A stretch of 33,577 bases of DNA from Candidatus Zixiibacteriota bacterium. GTDB taxonomy: Bacteria > JAAXHH01. This document shows, one piece after another, positions 17,135 through 26,056 of the stretch. Numbering within the stretch: position 1 is the first letter of the stretch; each line of letters begins with the position of its first letter. Location: contig VGJU01000014.1 of NCBI GenBank assembly GCA_016867335.1, forward strand, positions 1 through 33,577, given 5' to 3'. The notes under the pieces were generated by a model. That model saw nothing but the letters and a program-made list of their open reading frames with translations, searched no databases and was not told where the DNA came from. The position numbers and the translations under genes were made by a program.

Positions 17135-17635
17135 TCAGGTAGGTTCGAATGGGAGAGACAAATCAAGCGTGTGCACCCCCGTGCCGAACTGCTTGAACTG
17201 CCATTTGAGACAGGCTTGTTGAATCGCCCGGCCCAACTTGCTACTACCGACGGAATTTTCCAGCACGGTAGCCGACGTAACGACTCCGTTCGGTTTGATC
17301 GTGAGGCGGATTTTTATGATCCCCCGTAGCGCGGGGTTTGTTTTGAGTTCCCGTTGAAAAATATAGCCTAATGCCTGTTGATGACGCCGCACCACCTCCC
17401 TGATTTCATCGTCGGAGCGTGGTCCTTCGGAGCGAAAGGTAAATCGGTCGCGAGGTTCGGATTTTGCCGTATCCTCGGGCGTAGTACTGGTTTCTTGCAT
17501 TTGGGTAGAAACGGTTTCTTCTTGCGGTTTTTGTGCTCTGGAAGAATCGGCCTGGCTCCATCCGGGCACGGCGAAGAAGAGCAACGCCAGTCCGGCCGCC
17601 GCCACACCCCAGCCTTTTCCACATCGCCGTTTCAT
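17135..17635 (-). CDS. AgmX/PglI C-terminal domain (TonB-like) exported protein
   Basis: The ATG at 17635 is preceded by GGAG at good spacing; the longer frame to 17659 has none. The product is 166 aa: a signal peptide (hydrophobic 9-25, then WSQ), a low-complexity Gln/Glu/Thr/Ser linker (about 30-65), and a compact C-terminal domain. That domain contains VVRRHQQALGYIFQREL, IKIRLTIKPNGVV and LGRAIQQACLKWQF. These are the hallmark strands of the AgmX/PglI C-terminal domain, related to TonB C-termini. In myxobacteria such proteins are linked to gliding or surface complexes; here there is no ExbB/ExbD or motility gene next to it. It probably acts in the periplasm as a binding or coupling domain. 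Confidence 0.8.
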   Translation of the reverse strand: MKRRCGKGWGVAAAGLALLFFAVPGWSQADSSRAQKPQEETVSTQMQETSTTPEDTAKSEPRDRFTFRSEGPRSDDEIREVVRRHQQALGYIFQRELKTNPALRGIIKIRLTIKPNGVVTSATVLENSVGSSKLGRAIQQACLKWQFKQFGTGVHTLDLSLPFEPT

Positions 17636-17712
17636 CGTTTTTTCTCCGCCAACGCCCACCTATCTTCCCTGTTTCTGTATACGAATATACGTCTTACCGG
17701 TTCCCTTTTTTA

Positions 17713-17724
17713 TGATCTACATCA
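17713..17724 (-). promoter_or_regulatory. FNR/CRP-type dyad upstream of the AgmX-like gene
   Basis: TGAT-CTAC-ATCA matches the core of FNR/Dnr operators (TTGAT-N4-ATCAA), with flanks A and C in place of the outer T and A. It lies 77-90 bp upstream of the ATG on the minus strand, in the gap after the HAD gene. No regulator gene is visible. Confidence 0.35.
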
Positions 17725-17743
17725 CGTCTACAGCTCCCGGCTC

Positions 17744-18505
17744 TCATGCAGGAAGAAGCATATCCAGCAGCGCGATCAGGTCGTCCTGAGCGATATATTC
17801 GTACCCGGCGTCACGCGCCAGTCGCTCGTCATCGGGTCCGGTATAGCCCCACGAAGCCAGTTGAAGCCGGAGCGTACGCCCGTTTGCGTTGAAATGGGCG
17901 TCGAGTTCAGCCAAATTGCCTATCGAATCGTCCACAAAAGTAAAATCGTCGCGGTTAAACCGCCGACGGATGCTAAGCATATTGTCGATCTTGGTAGTAC
18001 CGTGATCCCCGGAGTAGACGTTTTCCGGAGACACGGCAAGCCCGAAATGGTGACATAGATTGAGCGTAGCTTCGCGGTTTTTGTTGGTAAGAATGACCAC
18101 ACGGTGCGCGCCTTTTTGCCGGAGCACATCCCACAGTGGCTGGTACACCGAGTTGAGCGAGCGCCATTTGTCCATGTCGTGGTCGACAAACCGCCGGCGC
18201 GCCGCAAAAAACTGCGTGCTCCGCTCCACCACAGGCGTACTGGCGCCATCCCTTATCGCCAAGTATTCCTCCGGTGTAAGCCGGTATGCGGGCGCAAGGT
18301 CCGCATGATCGACACACCAACGCATAAGTGGCAGCGCATCGCCTGCGGGCTGGACATGATACCGGTTGCCGACAAAAAGGTCCAACGTATGACCGGGCAG
18401 TTCGCCGGGTGAGGTGGCCAACTCTCCGGTAACAGTGTTGTACGCCGTGATCCCCATTTCCACGACCGAGTTGAGCAGCACACCGTCATAGTCGAAAATC
18501 AGCAT
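17744..18505 (-). CDS. HAD-superfamily hydrolase
   Basis: This is 253 aa from ATG 18505, which has GGAG nearby and starts 13 bp after the end of the upstream lactonase gene, so the two are an operon. The HAD motifs are present in order: DYDGVLLNS (nucleophile Asp5, acid Asp7), ILTNKN (motif II Thr), a Lys in GTTKIDNM (motif III), and FVDDSIGNL (motif IV Asp pair). The cap between motifs I and II is helical and about 120 residues long (C1 type). It is probably a phosphatase for a small metabolite; a sugar phosphate is plausible next to a sugar-lactonase but not shown. Confidence 0.85.
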   Translation of the reverse strand: MLIFDYDGVLLNSVVEMGITAYNTVTGELATSPGELPGHTLDLFVGNRYHVQPAGDALPLMRWCVDHADLAPAYRLTPEEYLAIRDGASTPVVERSTQFFAARRRFVDHDMDKWRSLNSVYQPLWDVLRQKGAHRVVILTNKNREATLNLCHHFGLAVSPENVYSGDHGTTKIDNMLSIRRRFNRDDFTFVDDSIGNLAELDAHFNANGRTLRLQLASWGYTGPDDERLARDAGYEYIAQDDLIALLDMLLPA

Positions 18506-18518
18506 CACCTGCTCTCCT

Positions 18519-19496
18519 TCACGGTCGTTGTGCCCCCAGCGCCTCTACATACACCGCGTATAGCGACTGGCTGGCCGTGATAAACAGTCTGTTTTTCTTT
18601 ACCCCTCCGAAACACAGATTGGACGCCGGTTCGGGGAGGTGGATTTTTCCGATCAGATCACCGTCCGGTGCAAAACAGCACACGCCGTTGGTTTGCGGAC
18701 CACCCCACCCCGAACTCGACCAGATATTGCCGTCGATGTCCGCGCGGATACCATCCGCCGTGCCGGGCCGCATGTCGGCAAAAATACGTCCCTTCCGGAG
18801 CTTCCCGTCCTTTACCTCAAACCTCCGGATATGCGCCGGACCATTCGGATTGTGGGATATACCCGTATCGACCACGTACAGCCGGGTCTCATCCGGCGAA
18901 AAACAGATACCATTGGGTTTCTCGAAATCCTCGGCCACTACCGATGCCTTGCCGGTTTTCAGATCGAGCCGGTAAACCCGCGTAGGAAGCTCAAAATCGG
19001 CTTTGTTGCCTTCGTAATGCCCTAAAATACCGTAACCGGGGTCCGTAAACCATACCGAATCGTCCGAGTGGACGACCACGTCGTTGGGTGCGTTCAAGCG
19101 TTTGCCATCATAACGGTCGATCAAAACGGTGATTGTACCATCGTGTTCCGTGCGGATCACGCGCCGCATGCCGTGTTCGCAACTGACCATGCGCCCCTGT
19201 CGGTCCCGCGTATTGCCATTGCTGTTGTTTGACGGGCTTCGGAACACGCTTACTGCTCCGGTCTCTTCGCACCACCGCAACATTCGGTTGTTGGGAATAT
19301 CGCTCCAGACAAGATACTTGCCGTCTCCAAACCATACCGGTCCTTCGGCCCAGCGCGAGCCTACATGCAGACGCTCCACCCCTGCCGCCCAAAGCACGTA
19401 TTTTCTAAAACGTTCATCAACCACTTTGATGGCCGGATCGGGATAGCGCACTACCCCTCGATCCCAATCTCGGTGCGACTCAAACGATTCGTTCAC
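18519..19496 (-). CDS. SMP-30/gluconolactonase/LRE family protein
   Basis: The start is GTG 19496, chosen because a perfect AGGAGG (minus strand, 19502-19507) sits 5 bp upstream; longer frames have no site. The 325-aa product is a six-bladed beta-propeller of the SMP-30 family. Metal-site regions visible are WAEGPVWF (the conserved Glu), LNAPNDVVVHSDDSVWFTD (Asn and Asp) and GTADGIRADIDGNIW (Asp). Family members hydrolyse sugar lactones in the presence of a divalent metal. No signal peptide is present, so it acts in the cytoplasm. It starts 95 bp from the divergent gene on the plus strand. Confidence 0.92.
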   Translation of the reverse strand: MNESFESHRDWDRGVVRYPDPAIKVVDERFRKYVLWAAGVERLHVGSRWAEGPVWFGDGKYLVWSDIPNNRMLRWCEETGAVSVFRSPSNNSNGNTRDRQGRMVSCEHGMRRVIRTEHDGTITVLIDRYDGKRLNAPNDVVVHSDDSVWFTDPGYGILGHYEGNKADFELPTRVYRLDLKTGKASVVAEDFEKPNGICFSPDETRLYVVDTGISHNPNGPAHIRRFEVKDGKLRKGRIFADMRPGTADGIRADIDGNIWSSSGWGGPQTNGVCCFAPDGDLIGKIHLPEPASNLCFGGVKKNRLFITASQSLYAVYVEALGAQRP

Positions 19497-19532
19497 GGAC
19501 CCCTCCTTGACAATCGCGGCAACAATCAGATA

Positions 19533-19562
19533 TTGTGAACCGGGTAAGATATAGCGTATGTT
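19533..19562 (+). promoter_or_regulatory. Putative promoter in the divergent region
   Basis: TTGTGA at 19533 and TATGTT at 19557 are 18 bp apart and point toward the plus-strand gene at 19592. The same 95 bp must serve the divergent lactonase gene. Visual match only. Confidence 0.25.
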
Positions 19563-19591
19563 CGGCAGAAACAACGAAAAAGGATCGCGCT

Positions 19592-20650
19592 ATGCCCGAA
19601 CACGAAGAGCATCCTGACACCCCCCCTTACCGATACCGAATCGTTACGGGATCCGAGCAAAACGACGGCGCAACGAGCGGCGACAACTGGGAACCCAACG
19701 TTTTCGCTTCCATAGAAAATATAGGGAAGGAAGCCGTTCTCGATCCGTGGATCGCGGTCGACGGAAAAAACAACTGGCGCACCACGCAGGACATACTCGA
19801 CGGCATCTTGACGCCCCAGATGACCGACGACGAAAAAATCGTTGCCATACGTGCGTTTGTCCGGGAACACCGTTACCCCATTGGAGATGAAACGGAGGAT
19901 GGCGAAGCGGCTGATCCGGTCAAACTGCTCAACATATACGGCTATGCGGACGAACATGATACGCAGACCGCTACGGACCAGTTGCTCCGTTCGGTAGGGC
20001 TTGCGCCGGAATACCCTGATATCGGCAACCCGGTCGATACCCACCGGATGACGCTCACGCTTCGACCCGGTGAAACGCTGATTTGGGAATGGGAACACCG
20101 GGAAAAGTTTCATGGATATGGCGCATGTCCTTCCAGACTGTGTAACGGTGGTATGCTGTATACGCCCCCGATCAACACGGACCCCGAGCGCTGGTGCGAA
20201 GCGGTGGACAACCTATCCGCGTTCGAATCGGTCTGGCATCCGGTCGATCCGACAACAGAATCGTCACTTGTCTATCTTATCCGCAGCCCCTATGTCATCG
20301 TAGGCGGAAAGATCGTCGTCGCCGGACAAGCGTTTACAGTCGAGCATTCCGGAGATGGCAACCGTTGGACACCGGTCCCATACGACGGGGATCCGGAACG
20401 GCCTCGCATTTTGCCGATCGACCGCTTCTTCCCTTCTGCCAGTCCGGCCCGGTACGAGTACTTTGTGCGTTTTCGAGGCGTCAACTGTACGATCAAACGA
20501 ATTCTGATCGAAACGGACACTCAGATGGCTCCGCTTTCGTTGCCGGCGTTAAAATCGGGAGAAAACGAAGTGGTCTATTCGGACCGTACGTCCGGCCCGC
20601 GTCAGGTGCGGGTCGTACATGGGTGGTACGAGCGTCTCGCCTCGCGTTAG
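19592..20650 (+). CDS. Transglutaminase-like protein lacking the usual catalytic Cys; function unknown
   Basis: This is 352 aa from ATG 19592 (AAGGA upstream); an in-frame start at 19535 is possible but unsupported. No signal peptide. Residues about 60-155 have the layout of a bacterial transglutaminase domain (the VRAFVREHRYP helix, then LLNIYGYADEHDTQTATDQLLRSVGL). In active members the second segment is YGYGxCxx with a nucleophilic Cys; here that stretch has Asp/Glu/His and no Cys. The following LTLRPGETLIWEWEH is also typical of these proteins. The C-terminal part is a beta-sandwich-like region. It may be a non-catalytic carbohydrate- or peptide-binding relative. It starts divergently from the lactonase gene. 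Confidence 0.6.
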   Translation: MPEHEEHPDTPPYRYRIVTGSEQNDGATSGDNWEPNVFASIENIGKEAVLDPWIAVDGKNNWRTTQDILDGILTPQMTDDEKIVAIRAFVREHRYPIGDETEDGEAADPVKLLNIYGYADEHDTQTATDQLLRSVGLAPEYPDIGNPVDTHRMTLTLRPGETLIWEWEHREKFHGYGACPSRLCNGGMLYTPPINTDPERWCEAVDNLSAFESVWHPVDPTTESSLVYLIRSPYVIVGGKIVVAGQAFTVEHSGDGNRWTPVPYDGDPERPRILPIDRFFPSASPARYEYFVRFRGVNCTIKRILIETDTQMAPLSLPALKSGENEVVYSDRTSGPRQVRVVHGWYERLASR

Positions 20651-20663
20651 TGCGTAAATGACA

Positions 20664-20690
20664 TTGACATTCGACCCGATGACATATACT
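20664..20690 (+). promoter_or_regulatory. Putative promoter of the transhydrogenase operon
   Basis: TTGACA at 20664 and TATACT at 20685 are near-consensus hexamers, but only 15 bp apart. They lie 58-84 bp upstream of pntAA, in the only gap before the operon, which makes them the best candidate. Confidence 0.4.
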
Positions 20691-20747
20691 GTTTTGTTCT
20701 GCTTTGTATAACCCGGTTGGAACCATTTTGAAAGGAAACCGCGTGTC

Positions 20748-21902
20748 ATGAATATTACCGTACTCAGGGAAGTGCGTCCGGGAGAAACCCGTGTGGCACT
20801 CGCTCCCGAATCTTGCGCAAAACTGGTCAAAGCGGGCTATTCGGTGTCCGTCGAAACCGGGGCGGGCGTGACGGCGTTTTACGACGACGACGCCTACCGA
20901 GAGGTCGGTGTAACAATAGGAACCGACGTGGCGGCGATGACCGCCGGATCGGATATCGTGGTCAAGGTACGCCCCCCTGTCATGGAAGAGGGGCGCGACG
21001 AGATTGGTTTTATGCGTCCGGGGGCCGTGTTGCTCGGATCGCTGATGCCGTTGCGCTATCTTGATGTGATGGAGGCACTGGCGGCGCGGGGCGTCACCTC
21101 TTTCTCTACGGACGCCATTCCTCGGACGACGCGTGCTCAGTCGATGGACACGTTGTCTTCGATGGCCAATTTGACCGGCTATCGGGGCGTGTTATTAGCG
21201 GCGGCGGCACTACCTAAGTATTTTCCCATGCTCATGACCGCCGCAGGCACGGTGCTTCCTGCCAAGGTTTTTGTCATCGGTGCGGCGGTAGCCGGTCTAC
21301 AGGCCATCGCCACTGCGCGACGACTCGGTGCTAATGTGGTGGCGACCGACGTACGTCCCGAAGTCAAGGAACAGATCGAAAGTGTCGGTGCCAAATATGT
21401 GGGTATCGAACTCAAGGAAAGCGCCGTGGCCGGCGGTGGATATGCCCGTGAACTGTCGGAGGAAGACAAGGCGCGTCAGCGGGAACTGCTTGCCGACCAG
21501 TGCGCCGCGTCGGACGTGGTGATCACCACGGCGCTGATCGGCGGTGTCTTTGCGCCAAAGCTGATCAACGCCGACATTGTGCGCCGGATGCGGCCCGGCT
21601 CCATCATCGTAGACCTCGGCGCCGACGGCGGCGGCAACTGCGAACTGTCGAAGTTGGGCGAGACCATTGTGGAAAAGGGCGTAACGATCGTCGCGCCGCT
21701 CAACCTGCCCGCCAGCATGCCCACGCACGCGAGTCTGCTGTTTTCCCGCAACCTGACCGCCTTTCTGCTCGCCTATACCCGCGACAACGCCTTTTACCTT
21801 GACATGGAAGACGATATTCAGAAAGGTGCGATCATCACACATGAAGGCACGGTAGTCCACGCCCGCACGCTGGAAGCTATCCGGAAAAAGTCGGAAGGAT
21901 GA
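20748..21902 (+). CDS. pntAA: NAD(P) transhydrogenase subunit alpha, part 1 (NAD-binding, PntAA)
   Basis: This 384-aa protein is the soluble domain I of proton-translocating transhydrogenase, which moves hydride from NADH to NADP+ using the proton gradient. The N-terminal alanine-dehydrogenase-like half begins ITVLREVRPGETRVALAPE. The Rossmann fold carries FVIGAAVAGLQAIATARRLGA near 175-195, with the acidic NAD-ribose binder in VVATDVRPE. GGYARELSEEDK near 225 is the mobile-loop region. AAAGGAAA precedes the ATG. Alpha is split into two genes here (three-gene type, as in many alphaproteobacteria and other phyla), with pntAB 48 bp downstream. Confidence 0.96.
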   Translation: MNITVLREVRPGETRVALAPESCAKLVKAGYSVSVETGAGVTAFYDDDAYREVGVTIGTDVAAMTAGSDIVVKVRPPVMEEGRDEIGFMRPGAVLLGSLMPLRYLDVMEALAARGVTSFSTDAIPRTTRAQSMDTLSSMANLTGYRGVLLAAAALPKYFPMLMTAAGTVLPAKVFVIGAAVAGLQAIATARRLGANVVATDVRPEVKEQIESVGAKYVGIELKESAVAGGGYARELSEEDKARQRELLADQCAASDVVITTALIGGVFAPKLINADIVRRMRPGSIIVDLGADGGGNCELSKLGETIVEKGVTIVAPLNLPASMPTHASLLFSRNLTAFLLAYTRDNAFYLDMEDDIQKGAIITHEGTVVHARTLEAIRKKSEG

Positions 21903-21950
21903 GGTTTTAAGGATGAAAAATACCGGTCTTTTTTACGAAGGAGAAAAAGC

Positions 21951-22250
21951 ATGACCGAATCCGTAGACTATGTGTCGCTGCTGTTTGTTTTCATGCTCGC
22001 CACGTTGATCGGTCTCGGCGTCATCCGGCGGGTGTCTCGGCTGCTCCACACGCCGCTCATGTCGCTCACCAACGCGATCTCCGCGATCGCCGTGGTCGGA
22101 GCTATCATTGTAACCGGTGAAGACCATCCGTTGCATATACGCATCCTTGGCGCGATCGCCCTTTTTGCCTCCATGACCAACATCGTCAGCGGGTTTCTGA
22201 TCACCAACCGCATGCTCAAGATGTTCAAACGGGAAGGGGATCGCTCGTGA
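21951..22250 (+). CDS. pntAB: NAD(P) transhydrogenase subunit alpha, part 2 (membrane, PntAB)
   Basis: This 99-aa membrane protein has three TM segments (about 8-25, 38-60, 63-82), which equals the C-terminal part of the single-chain alpha subunit. It contains the typical PLMSLTNAISAIAVVGA motif. AAGGAG precedes the ATG. The TGA overlaps the GTG of pntB by 4 bp. It provides part of the proton channel with PntB. Confidence 0.95.
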   Translation: MTESVDYVSLLFVFMLATLIGLGVIRRVSRLLHTPLMSLTNAISAIAVVGAIIVTGEDHPLHIRILGAIALFASMTNIVSGFLITNRMLKMFKREGDRS

Positions 22251-23659
22251 CCGACGTATTTACCCAGTTGGCCTATGTGGTCGCCACAGCGCTGTTTATC
22301 TTTGCGCTTCACTGGATGAACGACCCCAAAACGGCGGCGCGGGGTTTAAAATCGGGCGTCCTCGCCATGTTTATCGGGGTTGCGGCTACCTGGGCGCAAC
22401 CGGACCTGCTCGTAAACCATGGCTGGATGGTCGTGGCGATCGTAGCCGGATTTGCGGTCGGATGGCCGCTGTCGCGCGTACCACTTACCGCCGTGCCGCA
22501 ACGAACGGCGCTCTCGCATGCCTTTGGCGGCTTGGCCGCAGGGCTGGTAGGCACAGCCAAATTTTTTCTGTGGATCGAGGAAGAACCTCAGCATCTTACA
22601 GCGTTCAACCTCGCCGCCGTAACCATCGAAGTCATTCTCGGCTATCTCACCTTTACCGGTAGTCTGATGGCCGCGGGCAAACTCCAGGAAATCCGGCTGA
22701 TCCCTCAACGCCCAGTGACGTATCCGCTCCAAAACGTCACCAATATCGGCGTTCTGGCGCTGGCTTTCGGACTCGGCATCGCGCTTGTCCTCAACCCGAA
22801 TGCCGAATGGGCAGGTACGGCTTTTCTTGCCATCGTCGGGTTGTCGCTCATATTTGGCGTCCTGCTGATCATCCCCATTGGCGGGGCCGACATGCCGACC
22901 GTCATCTCGATTCTGAACGCCTACGCAGGATTGTCCGCCGTTGCCATGGGGTTTGTGCTCGACAACAAACTGCTCATCACCGCCGGGGCGCTGGACGGCT
23001 CCAGCGGGTTGATCCTGTCCATTATCATGTGCCGAGCCATGAACCGATCTTTTGTCAACGTGTTGTTTGGCGCGTTTGGACAGGCACCCAAGGCGGAGGT
23101 GAGCAGCGGGGAGGAGAAAACCTACAAGAGCGAGACGTTCGAAGGCGCGGCGCAGGGACTGGAACAGGCCAATCAGGTGGTGATCATCCCAGGCTACGGC
23201 ATGGCGGTAGCACAGGCGCAACACAAAATCCGGGAACTCTACGATCAGCTCAAAAAACGTAACATCACGGTAAAATTCGCCATCCATCCGGTGGCAGGAC
23301 GTATGCCGGGACACATGAACGTATTGCTCGCCGAAGCCGACATCCCGTATACCGATTTGGTAGAGATGGACGAGATCAACCCCGACATGCCGCAGTTCGA
23401 CGTGGCACTTGTGATCGGCGCCAACGATGTTGTCAACCCGGCGGCACGTTTTCAGAAGGCAAGCCCTATCTATGGCATGCCTATCATCGAAGCGGACAAG
23501 GCCCGGACCGTCTTTGCCGTTAAACGGGGCAAAAACCCCGGTTTTTCAGGCATCGAAAACGAACTGTACTTCTCGGACAAAACATGGATGCTCTTCGGAG
23601 ACGCCAAAAAAGTAGTGGGCGAACTGGTAAAAAACCTGTCCGGTGGCAGTGGGCATTGA
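22247..23659 (+). CDS. pntB: NAD(P) transhydrogenase subunit beta (PntB)
   Basis: This 470-aa subunit has an N-terminal membrane domain of about eight or nine TM helices (1-265, with the conserved HAFGGLAAGLVG and IGGADMPTVISILNAY segments). The C-terminal NADP-binding domain III contains VVIIPGYGMAVAQAQ (about residues 308-322), HPVAGRMPGHMNVLLAEA and KRGKNPGFSGIEN. GTG 22247 overlaps the pntAB stop and has GGAAGGGG upstream. The stop TGA directly abuts the stop of the opposite-strand dehydratase gene. The complex looks complete and active. Confidence 0.97.
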   Translation: MTDVFTQLAYVVATALFIFALHWMNDPKTAARGLKSGVLAMFIGVAATWAQPDLLVNHGWMVVAIVAGFAVGWPLSRVPLTAVPQRTALSHAFGGLAAGLVGTAKFFLWIEEEPQHLTAFNLAAVTIEVILGYLTFTGSLMAAGKLQEIRLIPQRPVTYPLQNVTNIGVLALAFGLGIALVLNPNAEWAGTAFLAIVGLSLIFGVLLIIPIGGADMPTVISILNAYAGLSAVAMGFVLDNKLLITAGALDGSSGLILSIIMCRAMNRSFVNVLFGAFGQAPKAEVSSGEEKTYKSETFEGAAQGLEQANQVVIIPGYGMAVAQAQHKIRELYDQLKKRNITVKFAIHPVAGRMPGHMNVLLAEADIPYTDLVEMDEINPDMPQFDVALVIGANDVVNPAARFQKASPIYGMPIIEADKARTVFAVKRGKNPGFSGIENELYFSDKTWMLFGDAKKVVGELVKNLSGGSGH

Positions 23660-24840
23660 TCAGTCCCCCCACCACATGTCTCCTTCTTTGAGCAGTGGAC
23701 GGACGACGTCCGGGTTGAGTTCGATCCCCAATCCGGGGCGGTCCGAAACGCCGATATAGCCGTCCCGGATAACCGGGCCATCGTGAACGATGATGTCTTC
23801 CAACCAAGGGTAATCGTACCCCGCGCGTTCGATCATGGTAAAATTGCGTATCGAAGCCGCGACCTGCGCCGAGGCGATGGTACCGATCACGCTGGCCGGA
23901 TTGTGAAACGCCACCTTGAGATAATGCGTGTCCGCCATGTCGGCGATGCGTTTGGTCTCCAGCAATCCTCCCGATTTGGGCACGTCGATATGGACGATGT
24001 CCACCCCGTGTTCTTCGATAAACGGGCGAAACTCGTATTTGCCATATAGGTTTTCGCCCGTACATATCGCCACTTTTGACGTTTCGGTAAGCCGCACCCA
24101 TGCAGGCGAAAACGGTACGGGAAGCGGATCTTCGAGCCATATCGGGTGGTACGGAGCCATCCGGTCCGACAGCCGCTGCGCATCGCGCAGGTCGAGCGCC
24201 CAGTGACAGTGGACGGAGATGTCGTAGTCGTCGCCAAACGCCTGACGCATGTTGTCCATGATCTTTTCTGCCAGTTTCATATCCCGTTCGGAAAGGCTCC
24301 GTCCGGTTTTTTCATGCCCGTCTTCTCGGCATTCAGGGTCGTAGCGCTCCAACAGGCTATCCACGTCGATCGTCTTGATGGCGGTCCACCCTTCCGCGTC
24401 TTTGATACGGGCGGCATATTCGCGGCAGGCCGACAGATTGTCGGCGTGGTCCGGCGTCCCGGTCCGGTACAGCCGCACCCGGTCCCGAAATTTGCCGCCT
24501 AGCAGACGGTAGACGGGCAGTCCGGCAAGTTTGCCCGCCAGATCCCACAGCGCGATCTCGATGCCGCTGAGCGCCGCCATGTAAAGACCGTTCTGGGTAT
24601 GAATCCCTGCTAATTTATCCCGGATAAAAACAAACAGACGGTCGATGTCGAGCGGATTCTGGCCGACCAGAAAAGGTTTGAGCGTCTCCTCGACGATATC
24701 TCGAATCCCCGCACCCCAATAGGCTTCGCCCAGCCCCCATCCCCTTCGTTGGTATCCACCCGGATCAGGTTCCAGTACCCGATACTCTGGTTCTGATCCA
24801 ATCGCATCAGACGGATGTCGGTTATCTTTACGTGTTCCAC
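23660..24840 (-). pseudogene. Enolase-superfamily (mandelate racemase / sugar-acid dehydratase-like) gene with a frameshift near 24734-24744
   Basis: The start is GTG 24840 with an AGGTGA site. Codons 1-32 (to 24745, ending DTNEG) are in one frame; the rest, WGLGEAYWGAGIRDIV and on to the C-terminus, is in another (readable from 24742). One missing base, or two extra Gs, in the run GGGGATGGGGG restores a 393-aa protein of normal length. Enolase-superfamily residues are visible: VHCHW (metal-site region), WLEDPL and TGEN (metal ligands Glu), and FHNPAS (His). The pattern is closest to mannonate or galactonate dehydratases, so a sugar-acid dehydratase is inferred. If the shift is an assembly artefact, the gene is intact; otherwise it is a recent pseudogene. 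It is the last gene of the operon with the two genes upstream (15 bp gap). Confidence 0.85.
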
Positions 24841-24855
24841 ACGGTCACCTTTTGG

Positions 24856-26046
24856 TTATCCGGTTTTGTCTGGCGGATCGGGCGCAACACAGGCCCCGGA
24901 AGGACGCGGACCGGCAGGACGGAACGGCATGACGTCGTACGACGGATACATGATGTTGAGATACGGTGTCGGTACGATACGGTGGTTTTCATAACGTGAA
25001 ATCATGACAGCGTCGATCACCCCGGTCGTGAGCAGGGTGCGCTCCGGGGGATACGGTGCGCGGGCGTTTAGAAAAAATTGCCGGATGTTCTGACACAGAT
25101 ATCCAAAATGCGCAAAAGGACTTCCGTTCTGCAGATAAAACTCGGTCGCCTGTATCCGCCCCTCCACACGGGCCGCGTATGCAAAGTCCTTGATATAACC
25201 GTCGAGCATCAGCACGGTGGTTTTCATCCCGTCGGCGTGTTGCATGAGAAACGCCGTCGGGTTTTTGGCATGATCCTCCATACAACCGTCCGGTTTGTCG
25301 GCGATGACCGCACAGCCTGCTTTGGCCAACTCGTGCGGCCACAACCCCCGATCCCCGGCGCGCCAGACCGCGTCACCCTCGAGACACTGCACCGACACGA
25401 GACCCTTTTCGCCACCGGCGCGGCGCTCGACCATGCATTGGAGCATTTCGAGCGCATGGTATCCATAGGCTTCCGTGCCCCCATAGCCTATGGCGAGGGC
25501 CTCTTCGATGCGCGCGCCTTTTTCGTGTTCCAAAAACGGACTCCGCCAGCAAAGCGGGAGCGAAGAACCTGCCATGAGCGGGATATTGAGTTCTTTGGCG
25601 CGTGCCCACATCCACTCCGCATCGCGGTAATCGTAGGCAAAATGCTTGTCGATAAACACCGGAACCGACAAACCGCTTTCGGCAAACACGCCGGCGATCT
25701 GTTCAAAAAAATAACGACGCGGATACATGTGACGCCCCCGTTCGTTCCACGGGTAGTCGCCGTGTTCGCCGATCAGCAGGACGGCGTCCACGCCAAGCAT
25801 CTTCCCGCCCGCGTGAAGCGCCCGGCGTATGCTCGGATACACGGGCACGCCGTTTTCCTGTGCGATACGCAGACCGATATCGTTTTCCATGACATGGTCG
25901 ATATACAGCGAGACTACCTCGACATCGGCCGGGATATGCCCCTCGTCTACGGACCAGCCCTTGAGAAACTTGGTGACGATTACATCGGCGTGCGATTTGG
26001 GGTAGTACACCGTGGTGATGGCCGCTACCCGCAGACGATCGGACAT
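24856..26046 (-). CDS. Conserved protein of unknown function, possible sugar-pathway enzyme (396 aa)
   Basis: ATG 26046 has AAAGGAG 9 bp upstream; a longer frame to 26313 has no site and overlaps the next gene. There is no signal peptide or TM. The N-terminus (VAAITTVYYPKSHADVIVTKF) is Rossmann-like, but no glycine-rich nucleotide motif is evident. Conserved-looking segments are LLIGEHGDYPWNERGRHMYP, VFIDKHFAYDYRDAEWM and LMAGSSLPL. I recall unannotated homologues with these segments in acidobacterial, planctomycete and similar genomes, often in carbohydrate loci. The operon context with an enolase-superfamily dehydratase suggests a role in sugar-acid degradation. Function not assigned. Confidence 0.75.
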   Translation of the reverse strand: MSDRLRVAAITTVYYPKSHADVIVTKFLKGWSVDEGHIPADVEVVSLYIDHVMENDIGLRIAQENGVPVYPSIRRALHAGGKMLGVDAVLLIGEHGDYPWNERGRHMYPRRYFFEQIAGVFAESGLSVPVFIDKHFAYDYRDAEWMWARAKELNIPLMAGSSLPLCWRSPFLEHEKGARIEEALAIGYGGTEAYGYHALEMLQCMVERRAGGEKGLVSVQCLEGDAVWRAGDRGLWPHELAKAGCAVIADKPDGCMEDHAKNPTAFLMQHADGMKTTVLMLDGYIKDFAYAARVEGRIQATEFYLQNGSPFAHFGYLCQNIRQFFLNARAPYPPERTLLTTGVIDAVMISRYENHRIVPTPYLNIMYPSYDVMPFRPAGPRPSGACVAPDPPDKTG

Positions 26047-26056
26047 GGATACTCCT

